DNA of 14,035 nt from an uncultured Solirubrobacterales bacterium. Its GTDB lineage: Bacteria; Actinomycetota; Thermoleophilia; Solirubrobacterales; Solirubrobacteraceae. The notes below the pieces were generated by a model. It was not told where the DNA came from. It made no database searches and saw nothing but the letters and a program-made list of their open reading frames with translations. The stretch lies in the NCBI GenBank assembly GCA_937973575.1, contig CALJKH010000085.1:1-14035 (forward strand). Reading direction: 5' to 3'. The translations under genes were made by a program, and so were the position numbers. Below are positions 5,185-13,400 of the stretch, piece after piece (within the stretch, counting starts at the first letter, position 1; each line of letters opens with the position of its first letter).

Positions 5185-7803
5185 GTGAATCGGATCTTTC
5201 CAATCCTGATCGCCGCGGTTCTAGCCTTTCCTAGCGCCGCGTCAGCAACCGAGCGCGTCCACGTCATTCCGGGGTTTGACGGCGCCGTGAACTCAATCAC
5301 GGCTCCAGCGGCCGACGGGACTCGCTATGTCGGCGGCGGCTTCACTGCCTTCAATGCGATCGGGGCGCGCGGCGCCGCGGTGGTAAGCCCCGAGACTGGT
5401 GAAGTTGATCGCCGCTTTCCCCAAGTCGTCAGTAGCGATTGGTACTTGAACGACGCCGTCGTAAAGGTTGCAGTTCCCGATGGAAGTGGTGGCTGGTACA
5501 TCGGAGGCGATTTCGAAGCTGTGGACGACACGCGTGTCATCAATGCTGCGCACATACGGGGCGACGGATCACTCGACTTCAGCTGGCGTCCGGACCCTGA
5601 CGGCGAGGTGCTTGCGATCGCAGTTTCAGGGTCAACTGTCTATATCGGTGGACGCTTCAAGAAGGCCGGCGGCGCAACGCGGAAAGGCATCGCAGCGATC
5701 GGGACGGACGGCAAGCTCGCGGCGTGGAACCCTAAGCTGGATGGAGCGGTGGCCGCGATCGCCGTCGTGGGGCCCACTGTCTACTTCGCCGGCGGTTTCA
5801 GCAAGGTTGGGATCGCATTACGTCGGAGTGCGGCCGCCGTTGGAGTTGACGGCACCCTTAAGCCTTGGAATCCCGGCCCGGCTGCCGTCACCAATGGAGG
5901 TCGAGTTTGGAGTCCGGGCGTTGTCTATAGCCTTGCGGTATCAGGTTCTACCGTCTACATGGGGGGCTTCTTCGACCATGTTGGTGGACATGTACGGAAG
6001 AACCTCGCCGCTGTCGGAACTGACGGTGTGCTGCAGTCCTGGGACCCCCGGCCGAACTTGGGAGTAAACGCGATTCAAGTGGAAGGTTCCGATGTGTATG
6101 TCGGCGGGCTCTTCACTCAGATTGCTGGCAAGCCGCGTTTAGGAGCGGCCATGATTGGACACGACGGCAAGTTGAGCGACTGGACCCCAGCGCTCAGTGA
6201 CTGTGGCTATGAGTCGACATGCGCCATAACCTCAATTGCCTTGCGCGACGGTGTGATCTATCTCGCCGGGGCCTACGGGTCGGCCGCAGGAAAGCTCCGT
6301 AAGGGGATCGCCGCATTCGGAAAGGACGGCAGCCTCCTCGACTGGTACCCGAATCCGCGCGGGGGTGAGAATTCCTCGCTTATCGCAGCATCAGACTCGG
6401 GCCTCTACCTGGCCGGGGACTTCACATCGATCGGGGGCGAGTCAAGGACCGGGCTTGCCGCTCTTGATGCCGACGGCCGCTTGCTTCCCTGGAACCCCGA
6501 TCTACCAATGAAAATCCCGACTGGCTTGGGTGCATCCGGCGTTACCTCTCTGGCGCTTGCGGGGTCGGCTATCTACTTCGCAACCCAATCCGGATTTAAG
6601 GGATCTGATGGCGAGGACAGGGGCGGGGTCGCGGCCATATCCACCGACGGAACCCTTCTGCCTTGGCATCCTGATGTCGGCGGCGTCTCGTCCCTCGCGG
6701 TTGTCGGCTCAACTGTTTACATCGGAGGCGAGTTCAGTGATGTCAACGGGCACATCCGCAGTCATGCCGCAGCCGTCGGTGTTGACGGAACCCTTCTGCC
6801 GTGGAACCCGCGTGTCTCCGACGATCCCAACTCGGGCACAGTGTCCAACGGCGTCACGCACATCAAGGCCGCCGGCTCGACGGTCTATCTGGCGGGCGAC
6901 TTCGTCAAAGTCGGGGGTAAGCCACGGCTGGGCTTCGCAGCAGTCAACGCTGATGGCACCGTGAGCGACTGGAACCCGCAGGCCAAGGGGTGGTGGATTG
7001 AGCGAGACAAGCAGTGGACGATCCGAGGCTTCAGCAACCTCACCGTTTCCGGATCGACCGTTTACCTGCTCGGCGATTTCGGGCAGGTCTTGGGCAAGGC
7101 AAGAGACGGATTAGCTGCCGTCAGCACCGACGGCAAGCTCCTCGACTGGAACCCGACCTTCGAGGGTGGAGAGCCGGTTTCGTTCCAGGTCAGCGACTCG
7201 GTCGCTTATGTCGGGGGCTACTTCACGAAGGTCAACGGGCAGGCGCGTAGCGGACTGGCGTCATTCGGCCAGGACGGGACCTTAACCAGCCGGACTCCAT
7301 CTGTGAGGCGTTTCCCTGAATATCCGTCAGTTACATCGGGCAGCGCGCCGTCGGCGGATTCCAGTGCGATTGAGGACGGCGTGGGTGTAATCGTCTCGCC
7401 TGGGGACGGGGTCTTCCTCTCATGCGGCCAAGGAGTGATCAACGGCAAGTCGTGCGATGGCTTTTTCTCAGTGGGGCCTGAAGGAAGCCTTGAAAACTGG
7501 GGCGTTGCCCGTGCCGGCGATGTTGCCCCCAACTTGACCGCACCCACGGCACCGATCATAGGTGGCGGACCACCATCGAAGACGGCATCAACCTCCGCGT
7601 CGTTTTCGATCTCTGCCAGCCCGGAAGACCGCGTCACGTGTGCGATAGACGGCGGGATTCTCTACCTCTGTGGAAGCGTCAAGTCGTACACGGGCCTCAA
7701 GCCTGGCCCCCATATCTTCTGCGTCCGCGTCGTTAATGCGACGGGTGTCCAGAATGTCGCCACCCGGAGCTGGCAAGTTACAAAGCCGAAGCGGGCTCCC
7801 TAG
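5185..7803 (+). CDS. Secreted tandem beta-propeller repeat protein with Ig-like tail
   Basis: This is a secreted protein of 872 residues from GTG 5185, or 888 from ATG 5137. The N-terminus is a standard signal peptide: short NR n-region, hydrophobic IFPILIAAVLAFPSA, and an ASA site after about residue 21. Next come repeats of about 45-60 residues with the pattern V-x-x-(I/L)-x-V-x-G-S-x-V-Y-(I/L)-G-G-x-F-x-x-V-x-G-x-x-R-x-x-x-A-A-(I/V)-x-x-D-G-x-L-x-x-W-x-P. I count 13 clear units and one degenerate unit, resembling the delta-60/DUF5122-type propeller repeat. After a linker, about residues 800-867 form an Ig-like module with CAIDGGILYLCG and YTGLKPGPHIFCVRVVNA. No sortase motif or C-terminal membrane helix is visible, so it is probably released. 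No catalytic motif was found; a binding or scaffold role is inference. The ATG at 5137 remains a possible start. Its TAG stop lies in a CTAG shared with the convergent gene. Confidence 0.88.
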   Translation: MNRIFPILIAAVLAFPSAASATERVHVIPGFDGAVNSITAPAADGTRYVGGGFTAFNAIGARGAAVVSPETGEVDRRFPQVVSSDWYLNDAVVKVAVPDGSGGWYIGGDFEAVDDTRVINAAHIRGDGSLDFSWRPDPDGEVLAIAVSGSTVYIGGRFKKAGGATRKGIAAIGTDGKLAAWNPKLDGAVAAIAVVGPTVYFAGGFSKVGIALRRSAAAVGVDGTLKPWNPGPAAVTNGGRVWSPGVVYSLAVSGSTVYMGGFFDHVGGHVRKNLAAVGTDGVLQSWDPRPNLGVNAIQVEGSDVYVGGLFTQIAGKPRLGAAMIGHDGKLSDWTPALSDCGYESTCAITSIALRDGVIYLAGAYGSAAGKLRKGIAAFGKDGSLLDWYPNPRGGENSSLIAASDSGLYLAGDFTSIGGESRTGLAALDADGRLLPWNPDLPMKIPTGLGASGVTSLALAGSAIYFATQSGFKGSDGEDRGGVAAISTDGTLLPWHPDVGGVSSLAVVGSTVYIGGEFSDVNGHIRSHAAAVGVDGTLLPWNPRVSDDPNSGTVSNGVTHIKAAGSTVYLAGDFVKVGGKPRLGFAAVNADGTVSDWNPQAKGWWIERDKQWTIRGFSNLTVSGSTVYLLGDFGQVLGKARDGLAAVSTDGKLLDWNPTFEGGEPVSFQVSDSVAYVGGYFTKVNGQARSGLASFGQDGTLTSRTPSVRRFPEYPSVTSGSAPSADSSAIEDGVGVIVSPGDGVFLSCGQGVINGKSCDGFFSVGPEGSLENWGVARAGDVAPNLTAPTAPIIGGGPPSKTASTSASFSISASPEDRVTCAIDGGILYLCGSVKSYTGLKPGPHIFCVRVVNATGVQNVATRSWQVTKPKRAP
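5287..7503 (+). repeat. Tandem beta-propeller blade repeats (about 14 units)
   Basis: This in-frame protein-level tandem array lies within the secreted protein. Each unit has a G-S-x-V-Y-(I/L)-G-G-x-F core and a D-G-x-L-x-x-W-N-P end. Units diverge at DNA level, but a 17-nt exact copy (gacggaacccttctgcc) occurs at 6646-6662 and 6784-6800, in register one blade (138 nt) apart, hinting at a more recent duplication of the ninth and tenth units. The last unit, ending LENWG near 7500, lacks the Pro and part of the Gly core. Confidence 0.8.
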
Positions 7804-9386
7804 GGACCGAGAAGAACCCCGGGGTTGAGGATCCCGCGAGGGTCGACTGCCTTCTTTGCGCCGGCGAGTGCTTGGGCGAAGGCTTGGGGGCGTTGCTGGT
7901 CGTACCAAGGGCGGTGGTCCCGGCCGACTGCGTGATGGTGGGTGATCGTGCCGCCGTTGGCGATCAGCGCGTCAGATGCTGCTTGCTTGATCACATCCCA
8001 CTGGGCGACCTCTGAGCCGCGCTCAGCTGGGGCAAGGACTGTGAAGTAAGGCGCTGGGCCGTCCGGGTAGACATGTGTGAAGCGGCAGGAGACTCGGCCA
8101 CCTCCGCACTGGTCGGCGAGCGCCTGCTCGACTGCAGCAGTGACGTTGCGGTGAAGGTCGGGGAACGCATCCCAGGTGACTGCGGTCTCGAAAGTCTCCG
8201 ACAGGATTCCCATCTGCACGAATGTGTCACGCAGGTAAGGGGCGCGGAGGAACGCGTCACGCCAAGCACCGGAGGCACCTTCGCGACTTCCACTGCTGAC
8301 CTTCTCCCACTTGCCACCGTGGCCCTTGCAGATTGCGAGGGCTTGGTCTAGCTCGCCGGAGACATCGCGCGACTCAGCCTCAAAGCCCACGACGAGCACT
8401 GCGACTGTGCCATCTCCAGCGCCGGTCAGCTGGGCCTCGGAGGGGTCGAGCAGGCGCAGGTTGGCCGGCCGCAGGCGGGCTTGGACGATTTCCCTGATTG
8501 CAGTGGCACCCGATTCGAAGGTGGGGAAGGTGACGCTCGTCTGGGCTCGACTACCCGGCTTCGGGCGAACGCGCACCCATGAGGAGGTAATGACTCCGAG
8601 AGTTCCTTCACTGCCCAGCAGCAACCTGTCCGGGCTTGGGCCAGCGCCACTGCCTGGCAGCCGACGCGAGTCCCAAATGCCCACCGGGGTTACAGCGCGG
8701 ACTGACTCAACAAGATCGTCAATGTGAGTCTCAGCTGTTGCGAAGTGGCCGCCAGCCCGTGTGGCTACCCAGCCGCCCAAGGTGGAGAACTGGAATGACT
8801 GCGGGTAGCAGCGCAGGGTGAGCCCGTGGGCTGAGAGAGCTTCCTCAAGTTGCGGGCCTGATGCGCCGGCCCCGATGCGCGCTGCGCCTGAGACCGCGTC
8901 AACCTCCTCAAGCGATGTGAAGCCTGAGAGGTCAAGAGTGACGACGCCGCTGAAGTCTGTGCCGACGCGCGGCTCTACGCCGGCGACAACGCTGGTGCCG
9001 CCGCCAAACGGAATTACTGCGATGCCCTCAGCGCCGGCCCAGTCGAGGATCGTGGAGATCTCAGCCTCGCTGCGTGGTGAGAGGACAGCGTCGGTGAAGT
9101 CCTCAAGCTGGCCGCGGAACCCGCGCACGACATCACGGTAGGCCGCACCGTGGGAGTGGAACACTCGACTTTCAGTTGAAGTGCTGGCGATCGCCTCCAG
9201 CGCCTCGGGCACCTTCACGCGTGGCTCGCCAATTGGGAATGCGTCCAGCGGCGCAGGGTCCTCAATCTCAGTGCTGCCAAATCCAAGGTGTGCAGAAATG
9301 CCCGCTGCGAGGCTGTCAAGTTCCTCCCGTGAGGGCTCCTCGTCCTTCCAGCCCCAGCCCCAGTGCTTGCGAATTCGCTCTGCCAT
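7800..9386 (-). CDS. FAD-binding oxidase, alkyldihydroxyacetonephosphate synthase family
   Basis: This 528-residue flavoprotein belongs to the VAO/FAD_binding_4 group. The start MAERIRKHWGWGW resembles the conserved K-W-W-G-W-G opening of this family, so I chose the ATG at 9386 over the longer frame from 9434, which would overlap the divergent gene. FAD-binding elements are IPFGGGTSVVAGVEP (125-139), STLGGWVATRAGGH and LLLGSEGTLGVIT (256-267). The C-terminal substrate domain has CRFTHVYPDGPAPYFTV (434-450), GGTITHHHAVGRDHRPWY (478-495, His triplet 483-485) and VDPRGILNPGVLLG at the end. The HHH motif and the Y-x-D-G-x-x-x-YF segment match alkylglycerone-phosphate synthase, which swaps an acyl for an alkyl group to start ether lipids. 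No ether-lipid partner gene is adjacent, so the substrate is uncertain; a D-lactate or glycolate oxidase-like role is an alternative. TATCCT (9396-9401, minus strand) is a candidate -10. Confidence 0.9.
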   Translation of the reverse strand: MAERIRKHWGWGWKDEEPSREELDSLAAGISAHLGFGSTEIEDPAPLDAFPIGEPRVKVPEALEAIASTSTESRVFHSHGAAYRDVVRGFRGQLEDFTDAVLSPRSEAEISTILDWAGAEGIAVIPFGGGTSVVAGVEPRVGTDFSGVVTLDLSGFTSLEEVDAVSGAARIGAGASGPQLEEALSAHGLTLRCYPQSFQFSTLGGWVATRAGGHFATAETHIDDLVESVRAVTPVGIWDSRRLPGSGAGPSPDRLLLGSEGTLGVITSSWVRVRPKPGSRAQTSVTFPTFESGATAIREIVQARLRPANLRLLDPSEAQLTGAGDGTVAVLVVGFEAESRDVSGELDQALAICKGHGGKWEKVSSGSREGASGAWRDAFLRAPYLRDTFVQMGILSETFETAVTWDAFPDLHRNVTAAVEQALADQCGGGRVSCRFTHVYPDGPAPYFTVLAPAERGSEVAQWDVIKQAASDALIANGGTITHHHAVGRDHRPWYDQQRPQAFAQALAGAKKAVDPRGILNPGVLLGP

Positions 9387-9395
9387 TAGCGCGGG

Positions 9396-9401
9396 AGGAT
9401 A
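9396..9401 (-). promoter_or_regulatory. Candidate -10 for the FAD oxidase gene
   Basis: TATCCT on the minus strand fits TANNNT and ends nine bases before the ATG at 9386. No convincing -35 hexamer is visible at normal spacing. It lies within a 38-bp divergent gap that also holds the -10 of the Nudix gene. Confidence 0.4.
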
Positions 9402-9409
9402 AGGGCGCG

Positions 9410-9415
9410 TAACCT
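9410..9415 (+). promoter_or_regulatory. Candidate -10 for the Nudix-DUF3817 unit
   Basis: TAACCT ends nine bases before the ATG at 9425; a weak TTAGCG (9386-9391) lies 18 bp upstream. An AAGGGGG run (9417-9423) sits only one base before the ATG, too close for a normal Shine-Dalgarno sequence, so a very short or absent leader is likely. Confidence 0.4.
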
Positions 9416-9424
9416 CAAGGGGGC

Positions 9425-10084
9425 ATGTCGTCAAACGGACCCAAACTTCTAGCAGTCGGCCCTTGGCAGCCTGAGGCTGTTGAGGCAGAGTGGAGTGACG
9501 CTCACTACGAGCCCAGCGCAGAGCTCACAGCTGCCGCTGACGTCGCGATTCAAGCGCTCAAGGACAGAAGTTCGCCAAGCCACGATGGTCTCTCCGCGCG
9601 CCTCTCCAGCTGGGAGGAGACCGACGGAGTTTTGAAGATGACACTTCAGCCAGCCCGCTGGGCGTTGCGACTTCTTGACGGCCCAGAGCATTCGTCAATC
9701 AGCTCGCTGTGCGTTGTGCGCTCGGCAGATGGTCGTTGGCTCGCTGGCCGCAGGGCTGAGTGGCTTGCCTCTTGGGCTGGCCGCTGGGCACTAGGAGCTG
9801 GTGGCGCAGTTGATGTTGGCGAGAGTCCAGTAGACACTCTGTCGCGCGAGTTGATGGAGGAGTGGGGAGTCTCCGCAGCGACCTTGACAGTTGAAGCTCT
9901 CGTCCGGGCCCCGTCGGGGATGGCGCTGCTCGTAGGAATGGCAACCCTTGCTGAGGGTGTTGACGAGCAGATCGTGATGGACCCCGAGCACGACGAGTTC
10001 GCTTGGTGGCCTGCCGACCCGGCTGACTGGCCAGAGCAGGCAGACGCGCCACTGCGCGGCATGGCAGCAATGCTGAACCGATGA
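9425..10084 (+). CDS. Nudix hydrolase
   Basis: This is a 219-residue protein with a perfect Nudix box at 127-149: G-x5-E-x7-R-E-L-M-E-E-W-G-V, where the REXXEE glutamates coordinate the metal for hydrolysis of a nucleoside-diphosphate-linked substrate. The strand SSLCVVRSADGRWLAGRR precedes the box, as usual. The first 90 residues form an extra N-terminal region rich in Trp, Glu and Ala, with no motif I recognise. The acidic C-terminus has FAWWPADPADWPEQA, like the substrate-side segments of several Nudix enzymes. Sequence alone does not give the substrate. The ATG at 9425 is preceded by a -10-like hexamer. The stop overlaps the next start as ATGA, so this gene and the following membrane protein are translationally coupled. 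Confidence 0.93.
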   Translation: MSSNGPKLLAVGPWQPEAVEAEWSDAHYEPSAELTAAADVAIQALKDRSSPSHDGLSARLSSWEETDGVLKMTLQPARWALRLLDGPEHSSISSLCVVRSADGRWLAGRRAEWLASWAGRWALGAGGAVDVGESPVDTLSRELMEEWGVSAATLTVEALVRAPSGMALLVGMATLAEGVDEQIVMDPEHDEFAWWPADPADWPEQADAPLRGMAAMLNR

Positions 10085-10422
10085 GCGAGGAGTCCAAGGA
10101 CAAATCCTTCCGCCAGTTGGAGGTCCTGTCGTTCGTTCACTCAGCCATCTACTTCGGCCTTCTTGCCTGCTGGCTGTTTGAAGGCCCGGCGCTTCTTCGC
10201 AACCGTCTGGGGTGGGCGCACGGCTTGCTTTGGATCGGGATGACGATCCTCGTGATCATCGCCGCCCGTAAAGCTGTCGTTTCATTCCGCCTGGCAGTTC
10301 TCGTTGCTGTGATCGGCGGCCTCGGACCGTTCGCGGGCACAGCTGGTTTCGTACTTGAAGGTCGGCAGCGAAAGCGCGACCGGAGTGTGGCGCATCCCAC
10401 TTCCAATGACGCGCCGTCATAG
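10081..10422 (+). CDS. DUF3817-like small membrane protein
   Basis: This 113-residue protein has three hydrophobic segments: about residues 18-38 (VHSAIYFGLLACWLF), 45-63 (AHGLLWIGMTILVIIAARKA) and 70-92 (LAVLVAVIGGLGPFAGTAGFVLE). It begins with FRQLEVLSFVHS and has a conserved-looking His in GWAHGLLW and a GPFAGTAGFVLE end, which matches the actinobacterial DUF3817 integral membrane family as I remember it. Function is unknown. The ATG overlaps the Nudix stop in ATGA, so it is made together with the Nudix enzyme. The charged tail after residue 92 is probably cytosolic. Its stop codon is directly upstream of the next gene's -10 element. Confidence 0.8.
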   Translation: MSEESKDKSFRQLEVLSFVHSAIYFGLLACWLFEGPALLRNRLGWAHGLLWIGMTILVIIAARKAVVSFRLAVLVAVIGGLGPFAGTAGFVLEGRQRKRDRSVAHPTSNDAPS

Positions 10423-10425
10423 CGG

Positions 10426-10431
10426 TATGGT
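10426..10431 (+). promoter_or_regulatory. Candidate -10 for the kgd fusion gene
   Basis: TATGGT fits TANNNT and ends eight bases before the ATG at 10440. It begins four bases after the stop of the preceding gene. No strong -35 is seen (TTCCAA at 10401-10406 is 19 bp away), and there is no clear Shine-Dalgarno sequence, which again suggests a leaderless message. Confidence 0.45.
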
Positions 10432-10439
10432 TTGAAGCC

Positions 10440-13400
10440 ATGTCCGTTGGGACGACCATAGAAGTAGTCATGCCCGAGATGGGTGAGTCGGTGACAGAGG
10501 GAACAATCCTCGAATGGCACCGATCAGAAGGTGATCCCATTAACGTCGACGACACGATCGTCGAGATCTCCACAGACAAGGTTGACGCCGAAGTCCCATC
10601 GCCAGCAACTGGCACCGTCACCAAGATCCTCGCCGAAGAGGGCGACACGGTCAAGGTCGGCCAAGTGATCGCAGAGATCACCTTGGGCGAAGGTGGAGAG
10701 GTCGCAGCAGCACCTGCACCTGACTCCAACGGATCAGCAGACTCCGCACCAGCAGCAACTTCAAACGGCGCCGGCAACGGCGCCGTCGCAGTTCCAGAGG
10801 GAACATCAATCTCACCTGTCGCCAAGCGGGCAGCAGCTGACCTTGGCGTTGACGTCGCAGCTGTGGCCGGAAGTGGCCGCGCTGGCAGGATCGTCAAGGA
10901 CGACATTCTCTCTGCCGCCAACGGAGGCGGTTCGGCGCCGGCAGGTGGCACCGCATCTGAGACACAGCTCAAGGGTGGCGCAGCGATGCTCGCCAAGTAC
11001 ATGGACGACAGCCGCTCCGTCCCAACAGCAACCAGCTTCCGCAACCTTTCAGTCGGCGCGCTTGACGCCCGCCGCAAGCAACTCAAGGAAGCAGGCCACA
11101 AGGTCTCCTTCACGCACATCATCGCTTGGGCGATCGCAGTTGCTGCCACAGAGGACATGCCAGTCATGGCCAACCGCTTTGAGGACCGCGACGGCAAGCC
11201 ATTCCGCCTTGACGACGGCCAAGTCAACCTTGGCCTCGCAGTTGATGTTGAGAAGAAGGACGGCTCCCGCACCCTGATGGTGCCTGTCATCCGTGACGCT
11301 GGCCGCCTTACCTTCCGCGGGTTCCTTGACGCCTACGACGTACTTGTCGACAAGGCCCGCCACAACAAGCTGACGCCAGAGGACCTGATCGGCGGAAATG
11401 TCTCGCTGACAAACCCAGGCGGTTTGGGCACTGTTGCCTCAGTGCCACGCCTGATGGAGGGCCAAGGCACGATCGTTGCCGCAGGCGCGATCGGTTACCC
11501 AGCTGGATTTGAAGAGGCTGGCGCGCTGCTCGGTGCTGACAAGTCAATGACTCTGACCAGCACTTATGACCACAGGATCATCCAAGGCGCTGAGTCCGGC
11601 AGGTTCCTTGGTGTTGTTGATGGTCTTCTCCAAGGCGAACAGGGCTTCTTCGAGCGCCTCTTCAACGACCTTGGTGTTGAGCTTCCGCCGCTGCCACCAA
11701 AGAAGGCTCCGGCACTGCCAGCAGCAGGTGCTCCCGCCCCAGCAGGCGCAGCGCCAAGCAAGGACCTCCTCCGCACAGTCCAGACTGCGACCTCGCTAGT
11801 CAAGGCGCACCGTACGCACGGCCACCTTGCCGCCCACCTCGATCCGCTTGGCTCAACACCACCCGGCTACCCGGGCCTCGACCCTGTCGAGATTGGCCTC
11901 ACTGAGGCAAGCCTTTCCGAAGTGCCGTCAGACATCCTGCGCCTCTTCGTTCCCGGTGAGACCCTTGCTGAATCACTTCCTCACCTGCGCGGCGTCTACT
12001 GCGGCACAACCGGTTACGAGGTCGAGCACCTTGCAAGCCACGACCAACGCATGTGGTGGCGTGAAGCAGTCGAGTCAGGTCGCTTCCGCAAGCCGCTTGA
12101 GCAAAAAGAGTCAGTCGCCCTGCTTGGCCGCCTGACTGAGGTTGATGCTCTTGAGCGCTTCATGCACAAGGCCTACCTCGGCCAGAAGCAGTTCTCAATT
12201 GAAGGCCTCGACATGACAGTGCCAATGCTTGACGAGCTTGTCCAGCTGGGTGCTCGCGAGGGTGCGCACGAGGTCGTGATCGGCATGGCCCACCGTGGCC
12301 GCCTCAACGTTCTTGCCCACAACCTTGGCCGCTCGTACGAGTCAATCTTCGCTGAGTTCGAGGGTGTCTCAACGCTTGAGGCTGTCACCACCATTCCGCA
12401 GGGTGGAACTGGTGATGTGAAGTACCACCACGGCTCACGCGGTCGCCGCCCACTGCCTGATGGCAAGTCGATCATCGTGCGCCTCGAGTCAAACCCAAGC
12501 CACCTTGAGTTTGTAAGCCCAGTCGTAGAGGGTGCAGCCCGTGCAGCCCAGACTCACCACGACGGCCCACAGGCCGACCGTGACTTGAGCCGGGCAATGC
12601 CGATCGCCATCCACGGCGACGCAGCTTTCGTTGGTCAGGGAATCGTCGCTGAGACCCTCAACCTCCAGCTCCTCGAGGGCTACAAGGTTGGCGGCACGAT
12701 CCACCTCATTCAGAACAATCAAATTGGCTTCACCACTGACCCAAGCGACAGCCGGTCAACCCGTTGGGCCTCAGACCCAGCCAAGGGCTTTGATGTTCCA
12801 GTAATTCACGTCAATGCTGACGATGTTGAGGCCTGCATCCACGCAACTCGCCTCGCCTTCGCGTTCCGCAGGGAGTTCCAGCACGACGTTGTAATCGACC
12901 TCATCGGTTACCGCCGCTTTGGTCACAACGAGGCTGACGAACCGCTCTACACGCAACCTGAGATGTACGCCAAGATCAAGGACCATCGCCCAGTTCGCGA
13001 GATCTACTCCGACGAGCTGATCGAGCGCGGCGTGATCAGCCGTAACGACGCTGACGCCCAAGCTGAGAAGGTCTGGCAGCGCCTTTCAAATGATCACGCG
13101 GAGCTGAAGGCAGCGATTGAGAACCACAGCACGCCTGAGCAGCAGACAGGCGAATACCAGCTTGACCGCACTCAGTCTCCAGAGATTGAGACCGCAGTCC
13201 CTCAGAAGGACCTGATCAAGCTTGCAGAGCAATTGATCGAAGTCCCGGGCGGATTCACCATCAACAAGAAGCTTGCCAAGCAGCTTGAGAAGCGAGTTGT
13301 TGAAGTTAAGGAAGGCGGGATCTCATGGGGTACAGCTGAGGCGCTTGCCTTCGGCAGCCTGCTTAACGAGGGTACGCCAATCCGCCTCACCGGCCAGGAC

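Noticed and set aside
5468..6067. 199-residue plus-strand alternative frame inside the propeller gene
   Set aside because: Overlaps the repeat-bearing frame in another phase; its apparent periodicity only mirrors the underlying repeats.
10256..11290. 344-residue open frame on the minus strand across the kgd N-terminal half
   Set aside because: It is Ser/Thr/Ala/Pro-rich low-complexity sequence antisense to a convincing lipoyl/E2 coding region, with no motif of its own; typical of long antisense frames in GC-rich genes.
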